From Apostichopus japonicus (lineage: Eukaryota > Echinodermata > Holothuroidea > Aspidochirotida > Stichopodidae), in the NCBI RefSeq assembly GCF_037975245.1, contig NC_092567.1, positions 3,480,214 through 3,544,213 of the forward strand: a stretch of DNA of 64,000 nucleotides, given 5' to 3'. Positions 57,101 through 64,000 of this stretch are shown here, piece by piece. Both the position numbers and the translations under genes were made by a program. Numbering within the stretch: the first letter of the stretch is position 1; each line of letters begins with the position of its first letter. The notes under the pieces were generated by a model. It was not told the origin of the DNA. It saw only the letters and a program-made list of their open reading frames with translations, and searched no databases.

Positions 57101-60100
57101 GCAGTATGATGAGATAATCTGATATCAATGTTACATATTCTGTTAAAATACCTTTCTTCAGTCTGGACTTGTAATTTAAAGAGCTATGAAATTGTGATGA
57201 ACACTTGAACACAAAGTATATTGTAATTTTGTTACAAGGTCTTAAAAACAGCTGAACAATTCAAATTAAACTTCAACACTATTGTTAGGTATAAAACTCG
57301 GCAACCTCACAATGTAATTTATGCACATGTTTCATCATGTCACCTCACCCATTTTAAAGAGTAGACACCTTGATCTTACAAGCATGCACATCTGGACATT
57401 CATGTCAGATGCATGCACAATGTGTACTGGTTCATGCATCTTCTCAGGTAGGCCAGTAAATTATATGAATATGTATGTATACATATATGTCACAGGAGGG
57501 GGCTAATGTGCAAACATCTGCATGTATACAAGACCCCAGACTACAATATCCCCCCCTCCCCCACCCACCCTGTGCTGCAGCAGTTCAACCCTTGCATCCA
57601 CCCAGTTAAGTTCCCTCAAACTGAAAAGTACTTTTACAAACCAACAGCAAAATTAATCTATAGTGGATGTAAGATTTTGCCCTTGAAATGGCAGGAGAAA
57701 CAATCTAGTTTTGAATGCCCCATCATTTGATGTCTTTATTAAAAAGATCCAGCTGTACATAGTTCTTCACTAGCACCAGCTACTGGATATAAAAATGGCT
57801 TTTGACAATTAAGCAAATACAGTGAAAATAGTCTCCTGTCTACCTGAAAAGCACCAATTTGACTGATACCATTAGTAGTGGTAGTTTTGTACAAAGTAGT
57901 CGAAATTACACAATCTAGTCAGGTGCTTTTTATATGTACATATACGCCCACCTTCTAGATAATAAATGAAGAGCTTAATCATATACTTACATAAGGCTCA
58001 CAGAATGGTAATTTGATTGCCAAGTTTGGAAAGGACTTTATGACTGCTTTAGCTGCTGTATTGTATTGATCTGTAGTAGGATACCTACAAAAAAGAATAT
58101 CACTTTATAGTTGATTCACATACAGGGTTAGTGCCAGCTGTAAAATTTAGGAGGGGGGGGCAATTACCCACTTAACCAACTCTTTTGGGGGGGATTTAGT
58201 ATATTGGGGGAGCCTTTTTAAAATGTGGAGTGAAAGGAAAAGATGGTACTGTCTGGGGCTCCAAAAGCTCCAGTTTTTAACCTTCATATCAGCAGGACAG
58301 GGCTTGGTTGGGTGAGACTCATACAGGCCCAATGATCTCCCATAATAGAAATTTCTTATGTTACGGGATACTGCGGACCATCTCTATAGTGGTCTCTTGT
58401 ATCATTCTTGAAGATATATTGTCTAAATTGTTTTGTTTTTACTATGTAATTCTTAATTCCTTGTTTTAGTCTGATGTTGATCTGGGATTGAAATAAACCT
58501 TACACACACAAACACCAAAAATTACATTTTTAAAATAATATCAACAACTTATTTTGCAACTTAATAATAACAGTGAAAAGTTCACCCATTTACCCACTAA
58601 CCATCAAGTCCTGCTTGTACTAAGTACCTTACCTAGCACCCCCATTCCCCCCAGACAGGCTGAGTCAGCTAAAAGGCTATGATTTTATATTTGAGGTCGC
58701 TGTCTGAGCTTGTTTGTTTTGGTAATGTGGATATCCCATCTGAAGTTAAAATATCAACAGAACTTTAACAAAGTTGTAACCACATCATTCCAAGGTTCCA
58801 CAATATTAAAATCTGTAGGTTATTGACACATGACGTCTTTATATGCAAAAAATCAAATGCGAAAATACAGGCTTCCAAAGGTGTTATTGTTCCAGGTTAA
58901 ATAACACCACAATTTCAAAGATGGCATACTTACACATTGACATATTTCAAAGCTAGTAATTCTGAGATGTTGAAAAGTCAAGATTCCAAAGACTTGTGCA
59001 TTATGCATGCGTATGACATTTGAAGGCAAAAATTTACACTGGTTTAGCATTAGTGATTGAAAAGACAAAATATTAATATTCAAATAGGGAAAGGTACTTA
59101 CACAGTAAACAAACACATTTTGTCAAATGTAGCTTGGATTACAGCAGATTTAATTCTGTTGCTGACAGGTCCCCCTTTTAATAGTTCTACCAAGATGTCT
59201 CTCCTAACATCATCTTGATGCAGCTCAAACTTGTTTGGCCATGGCAAGAACTTTTCTTCTTCATGAAAACTATCAAGCATGCAAAAAGGGTAAACAAAAC
59301 TTTATTAGCAAAATGTATAGAATTAGCACTTTCAATAAAGTGACCCTAAACAAATTTTACATGAACAATACAGATTATACTTTGACACAGGTTGAACAGC
59401 TTGATTTTCACTACTTCAGCTGTAAGTTGTTGAACATGCATGTCAGTACTTAGCAAAATGTGACTTCATATTAAATGGCCTCTTCAAATAAGGGGCTTTG
59501 TACTGAACTTCTTTAGGGAATGTGTGGGACTTACTGTTAACCAACCAAGTTCCACCAACCCCCCACGCCCCATACCCTAATATATTGTAGTGATAGCTTA
59601 AAGAGAAAATGCAGTCACCCTGATTTGAATTAGTATACTGTAGTATAATATTTCTATTATGGCTCTTCCTACTCATGTGACAATGTTTTTGTTACTGAAT
59701 TGTTGAATTCATGCACCATAACTCTTAGATTTGTCTTTTATATGCAATATTTATGTTCTAAAATGCCATAAAATATAATTGTAAGGTCAGCACCAGAAAT
59801 TTGCAAGGTTTAGCTGATATTGCAAATTAGTTTGGGGCAACTGCTTATTCCCTTAAATAAGCTCTTTTTTGCTTCTGTCAAGGTAGGATAATAATTCAAA
59901 CATGAAATGTTACATGTCTTACCTGTCTGAAACATCACTGGTACAAGGTACATCTCTTTCATTTCCAGCCAATATAATGGTGTCATCTGAACTTGAAGAG
60001 CTTGTAAATGAACTGGCACTGAGGCATGCAACTGACAAAGGAAAGGAGTGTCCAAAATATGTATTATAAATTATTTTTCTAATTTGCAAAACCCCAGGAT

Positions 60101-63100
60101 GTAAAGATTAAATATGTGTTGCTCATAAGTACAAGAAACAAAATAACTGGATTTGCATTGCAATTTGCTACTTACTATTAAATCTTCAACTGCTAACCAA
60201 TTTGATATTGATTAGCACTTTCATTAGACAGTAATGCTTTTTGATTGATATTGCAAACTGTAAACTGTTACAATGAAAATTTGAAGTAGTATTCAACTTT
60301 GGCATACCAATTTGTCCCTTGCAGAATACCTTCAGACTGTGATAATTTCTTATCTTAAAGCTTCCCTGAAATTTCAAATATGAATACTATAGTGACTTCC
60401 TCCTGTCAAATATCCCAAAACTTTCCACTACTGTAGGGGGAAAGCCATGAGGAGAGGTTATGACAATGTACATACATTCATACAAGAATGTTTTATGTGC
60501 ATATATTATCCTTGGAACTACCCAAGTACCAATAAGTTCCAAATGGGGTTCACACATCATATTATGCCAATAAGGCTCCTTCATGAAATGGTAATAAACA
60601 TGCTGCTGATAGGCAAATTTTTCTGGACAACAATCTTTTTGCAATCGTGTACAAGAAGCATTTATACTTACCTTCATCTCTTTCACCAATCACATTCAGT
60701 TTAACTGCTTTATCTTCCATCTGCTCTTCTTCTATATCACCGTCAATGTCCACCCAGTCGTCAAAGTCTTTATCAAAGACCTGAAGCCGAAATTTCTTTA
60801 TCCCAAATTGAGATTTGATTTCTGGTTCTACATCACTTGCACTACATAAGAAAACCCTTTTTCTGGATCCATAAGTTACATGGTACCGTTTAAGTGCTTC
60901 ACTGAAGACACAAATATATAGAAACTAAAAAGTTGTTTCTCCTAACCTTTGAAGTTCAAAAGTAACAATGATAAGGAATGAGATGCTCTATTTTAAGTAT
61001 TAATGTTTCTCTAAACAAAGTACTTAAGTGTTACCATTCTCTGATTTTGATTTGTGTAAATTGATAAGGGTAAATGACAAGCAAAATCTTCATAAGCAAA
61101 TATGACCCATTTTTGTTGAAAACACAATACATAGCTATGGAAATGTTGACTGTAACCAATAGTGCGCAAAACCATCAAAACAAAATACACTTTACCACCT
61201 TTGATAAAGATTGCATCTATTTTGCCAAATTCATGCAACCTATTTTCTCTTGCCTCTAGAACCATGCAACAACCTTTTGCATACAATGAACTGTGTAATT
61301 CAACAAAAGCTAATGTATGCACTTCTTCAATGCTTGGAAATTGACTTTTCAAAGCTCTCTGAATCCCATCACAAAACTGATGTAACTTTTGAATGTCCCC
61401 TCCTGAGTTGGATGTCATTTTGTCATCCAAAAAATTCTGACCAGCTCCATAATAGCACATAAGTAATTGATGACGCCTTGCCAATGTCTTACACAAATTC
61501 CGCCTGTTTTTCTGCCTATTGGCAATTTCTTTGAAATATGCATGTTTAGCTTCAAACCTCATTGTCCAGCAGTGAACAAGAGGTCCATATTTCAATATTG
61601 AACGAGGGTAATGCAATAAGTAATGACTTTTGGGTTTAATTCTATCTTCAGGAAAGAGCTCTTTCAGAGCAACCAGAAATCCATGCACCAAATATTCCAA
61701 GTATGCAACCATTTCACATGGTATAGAGGGAGCAAATGTAATTTCACAAATATCCATAAGTGACAAAAATAGTTCCCAGTATTCATTTCCCTCTGGAATT
61801 GAGCTTCCTATGATTAAAGGCAATAATCTCATCAGGCACCATGTTTGAGATGCTGTTTGTTTGATTTTGAAACTTCCCAGGTTAGCAGTGGTATTGCAAG
61901 TTGGTTTGCTTTTCTGATCACTTTTTCCAAAGGGAAAAAGTTTCAAAGCACTGTTAAAAGATTCCAAAGTGAAAAAGCCATCCTGAATAAATGTTGTCAC
62001 AACCTTCGTCATTAATTCTGGAACAAGTCCTTCGAGCAAATCATGAGCTGGATCAGGTGGTAGACAACTGATTACATCAAAGTATTGCAAATCTGACAAA
62101 ACAGATTTAGAAGCTACTCCATAAACATGCCTAAGACCTTGATTTTCCATAACTAACTGCACCTGATGTTTGTGACCAACACTTGTTCTTTCGATTAAAC
62201 TGGATGAATCAAAATGATCTTGAATGTCATTACTACTTGCCATGCAAAATCTACATATTCTACCAGCATGAAAATGTTGCTGAAAGCCTCCTAACTGATG
62301 TGCTGCCAAGTTATCCATGGAAACCAAACTAATGCAACCCTTGAATGTAAACTCCTCCTGGTTTAAAGTTGTTATTGTCACCCCCTTACTTTCTAAGACT
62401 TTAACATCCTCAAGAAGCGGTTTGAGCACTTTCCCAAAGCCATACTGTTTTATTAATCTTGTACAGCAGAGGCAAACAAGCTGAATTGATGACAATTTTG
62501 ACCGAAACTTTGGGGATAAATTTCCAAGAACAAAATAAAATGCAGCAACTTTGTAGCTGTTAGCTTTATTTCTAAGTGGGTTCACCACACCAAAATCATC
62601 ATAATAAAAATGAACTTGGAGTGCATGTGGCTCCAAAGAGAATAGGGGATGATTTTGAAATGCTTCACCATCACAGTAATCCTCATATCGCTTGTCCCCA
62701 TGTCTAGAACGGGACTTCAGAACTTCTGCTAAAATATCATCATGACTTAAAAGACTTTTTAGAGTATCAAGCAATGGTACATAAATGAATGTATCATCTT
62801 TCCCACAGGTGGAACCTAGCACATGTTCAACTGGCTCAACTAAACCAAAATGCTCCTTATAAAAAGCTGTCTGTTTATAGTCTGAGGCCAACTTTTCAAA
62901 GATGTTATTTTTCTTTTCAAACTTTTCATCGATAAAGTTAAAGATATCAGGATTTTTAGCCACTGTGAAACCAGAAGCTGAAAGTTTTTCTTTGATCTCT
63001 GTGCTATCATCCCTTGAACTGTTATAGATGAGTTCAGATAGCTCTAATATTATGCTATTTGTAACAGTAAGTGGTAGTTTATGCTTCTCTTTCATGCCTA

Positions 63101-63900
63101 AGATGAAAAGAGCAAAGTCTCTTTCCGTGGATCTTTCACCGATTTCTCTGATGTGTGATCCATCACCCAGAGCAGCAGCATCGATAGCACTTATTCCAGT
63201 TGATTCTGCAAGACTATTTTTATGCGAATTATGAGTCACATCATCAACTTCTAAACCAATGTTTTCCGTCACTAGACTTGTGCCTACTTCAGTATCCTCA
63301 TGCCCACCAGAGTTACTGTCATGCCTTATGTTAACATCGAACACTCTTTTATGAAATTTCCGCAGATGGGAATAAAACGTGCTGAACACCCGATATTTTC
63401 TTTCACAACCATCTATTCCACATCTTATGGAGAAGTTGGGTTCAATACTATGTGAGAATCTTATGTGATGTAACAACTTTTTGAAAGTAATGGTCCTGAA
63501 AGTGTTACATATTGAACAACTTTGCATCTGCAAGGATGCCATAAGGCCTAATCTAACAAAACCTTGGTAGGCTTTATTAGGATGGCTTGGCATAAGTACT
63601 GGACAAACCTCACAGCATTAATGCACACTCAGTTTTAATAGTTCAGTCTTGGCCTGCGCTAGCTAGGCTTATAAACTTTGATACAATGGTAGGCCACAGT
63701 GTAGGCCCTGCATTGTACTAGTGGCTGTTACTTGTAAGACATAGCCTAGGCTTAGTTATAAAGTCTTCTAATCTTATATAGGCGAATAAGTAGCAGAACA
63801 GTTAGGCTAGTAAAGCCTAGGCATAACAGTTATTTAATCTGTACTTTTATAAACCAAACAACTCTTTCAAGGGCTTAACGTCAACTTACACTTGTGACAT
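54126..63900 (-). CDS. Nine-exon gene, about 502-residue SAMD3-like / PB1-type protein
   Basis: Minus-strand exons: 63900-63890, 60901-60672, 60031-59923, 59269-59102, 58084-57991, 57066-56722, 56046-55866, 55339-55254, 54410-54126. All have GT-AG borders and every junction is in phase, totalling 1509 nt including TGA. The start is MSQV, with GTAAGT right after. The exon-2 product (FRLQVFDKDFDDWVDI, then acidic residues) looks like a PB1/ubiquitin-like fold. An acidic Ser-rich linker follows, then FLPWPNKFELHQDDVRRDIL, then YPTTDQYNTAAKAVIKSFPN and KDKFRNERR. Next come a Lys/Glu-rich helical stretch and a C-terminal part with SFPEAVLILLATYYVFNIQY. The order resembles the many metazoan 'SAMD3-like' proteins of unknown function. 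Intron 1 holds the transposase frame, so alternative splicing from one promoter is likely. It may be the counterpart of TnpA. Confidence 0.75.
54820..55140. repeat. Dispersed repeat copy inside intron
   Basis: Contains ctgtgacctcca, tcaaatgacctctgacc, several 'actcacca' blocks and gaggtatagtgtttacaaac, the same order of phrases as 50270-50545. A related weaker copy is at about 56370-56480. Confidence 0.5.
61011..63593 (-). CDS. CACTA-type transposase-like protein with two N-terminal C2H2 fingers
   Basis: 860 residues in one uninterrupted frame. N-terminus: two C2H2 fingers (C26, C29, H43, H48 and C58, C63, H76, H81). Core: YYDDFGVVNPL near 330 parallels the SDGFNPFG block of plant CACTA transposases (Transposase_21), followed by LGNLSPKFRS like NLPP. 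Next are HFHAGRICRFC (about 440-450) and LPPDPAHDLLEGL (about 510-520). KSHYLLHYPRSILKYGPL and WTMRFEAKH (about 652-672) resemble the plant GP...W-x-YPFERY block. The likely acid triad is thus Asp about 330, Asp about 514 and Glu about 670. The C-terminal VTLKYFV looks like a natural end. It lies wholly in intron 1 of the 54126-63900 gene, same strand. An acceptor-like ttgtccag sits just upstream of its ATG, so an alternative splice from exon 1 is plausible. The intact frame suggests recent activity. Confidence 0.75.
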   Translation of the reverse strand: MPSHPNKAYQGFVRLGLMASLQMQSCSICNTFRTITFKKLLHHIRFSHSIEPNFSIRCGIDGCERKYRVFSTFYSHLRKFHKRVFDVNIRHDSNSGGHEDTEVGTSLVTENIGLEVDDVTHNSHKNSLAESTGISAIDAAALGDGSHIREIGERSTERDFALFILGMKEKHKLPLTVTNSIILELSELIYNSSRDDSTEIKEKLSASGFTVAKNPDIFNFIDEKFEKKNNIFEKLASDYKQTAFYKEHFGLVEPVEHVLGSTCGKDDTFIYVPLLDTLKSLLSHDDILAEVLKSRSRHGDKRYEDYCDGEAFQNHPLFSLEPHALQVHFYYDDFGVVNPLRNKANSYKVAAFYFVLGNLSPKFRSKLSSIQLVCLCCTRLIKQYGFGKVLKPLLEDVKVLESKGVTITTLNQEEFTFKGCISLVSMDNLAAHQLGGFQQHFHAGRICRFCMASSNDIQDHFDSSSLIERTSVGHKHQVQLVMENQGLRHVYGVASKSVLSDLQYFDVISCLPPDPAHDLLEGLVPELMTKVVTTFIQDGFFTLESFNSALKLFPFGKSDQKSKPTCNTTANLGSFKIKQTASQTWCLMRLLPLIIGSSIPEGNEYWELFLSLMDICEITFAPSIPCEMVAYLEYLVHGFLVALKELFPEDRIKPKSHYLLHYPRSILKYGPLVHCWTMRFEAKHAYFKEIANRQKNRRNLCKTLARRHQLLMCYYGAGQNFLDDKMTSNSGGDIQKLHQFCDGIQRALKSQFPSIEEVHTLAFVELHSSLYAKGCCMVLEARENRLHEFGKIDAIFIKGGKVYFVLMVLRTIGYSQHFHSYVLCFQQKWVIFAYEDFACHLPLSIYTNQNQRMVTLKYFV

Positions 63901-64000
63901 GTTGCTTTAGATTCATATAAAAATACAAGCGGCCGTTGAAGGTGAAGTCCAGTCGTGTCAAGTCTCGTCAAATGTGACGGCGAAGCGCTTCTGCGGGAAC
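63594..64000 (-). promoter_or_regulatory. 5' region and presumed shared promoter, truncated
   Basis: Holds the 11-nt first coding exon at 63900-63890 and its GTAAGT donor. If intron 1 is not spliced, the same ATG gives only MSQV followed by TAA, so an unspliced transcript carries a 4-codon upstream frame ahead of the transposase start. The last 100 bp are GC-richer. No TATA box is evident, and the transcription start is probably near or beyond 63950. Confidence 0.45.

Larger units (their letters stand above)
51152..64000. mobile_element. CACTA (En/Spm)-like DNA transposon, right end outside window
   Basis: The proposed left terminus is CACTGTAAAAACTAAAAGGG at 51152. It carries the CACT start typical of CACTA elements and is followed by a small hairpin (ATTTACCC/GGGTAAAT, 51175-51197) and a 77-bp subterminal array (51236-51968). 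Inside lie a nine-exon minus-strand gene (54126-63900) and a CACTA-type transposase frame nested in its first intron (61011-63593). The right terminus should lie beyond 64000 with GTTTTTACAGTG in inverted orientation, so the boundary and target duplication cannot be confirmed. The 16 TGACGTCA sites of the window are all outside this region, in keeping with a different origin. It is possible that the array belongs to a separate element. Confidence 0.55.

Noticed and set aside
61074-63234. Plus-strand frames opposite the transposase
   Set aside because: Shadow frames of the 860-codon minus-strand coding region.

Overview
The window is AT-rich animal genomic DNA with no prokaryotic features. Evidence for this is GT-AG introns, an intact LTR retrotransposon, DNA-transposon remnants, abundant microsatellites and minisatellites, and dispersed repeats of a 'gaccccaaatgacct' type. 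I have seen that repeat type in marine invertebrates, so an echinoderm or similar invertebrate is a reasonable but unproven guess. No rRNA, tRNA, CRISPR or operon was found.

Layout. (1) 1-25 kb: mostly non-coding DNA. It holds an unexplained 167-codon open frame (1433-1936), a LINE reverse-transcriptase scrap (about 2116), a non-autonomous hAT element with an 8-bp target duplication (4783-5818), a small retroposon with a 16-bp target duplication (9176-9310), two large minisatellites (15.5-16.0 and 16.8-17.5 kb), a CAT microsatellite, and several short candidate exons on the minus strand. (2) 25053-34325: a complete, very young Ty3/Gypsy-type retrotransposon on the minus strand. Its two 732-bp LTRs differ at one base that I can find, it has a 4-bp target duplication, and its gag and pol frames are intact. 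(3) 34.3-51.1 kb: non-coding DNA with convincing small minus-strand exons at 46811-46890 and 43749-43810 (phase-compatible) and a 36-nt exon at 35957-35992. These suggest a large-intron gene whose intron received the retrotransposon. A Myb/SANT-domain fossil (39.1 kb), a cluster of four CRE palindromes (36.3 kb) and TA microsatellites lie here as well. (4) 51152-64000: what looks like most of a large CACTA (En/Spm)-like DNA transposon, truncated by the window end. It has a CACTG terminus, a 9-10 copy 77-bp subterminal array, a nine-exon gene encoding about 502 residues (54126-63900, minus), and an uninterrupted 860-residue CACTA-type transposase frame (61011-63593, minus) lying entirely within intron 1 of that gene.

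The main discovery candidate is region 4. Maize En/Spm keeps its transposase frames in intron 1 of tnpA, makes both products from one promoter by alternative splicing, and has TnpA bind subterminal repeats. The same layout appears here in an animal genome with an unrelated-looking partner protein (PB1/ubiquitin-like N-terminus, SAMD3-like family).
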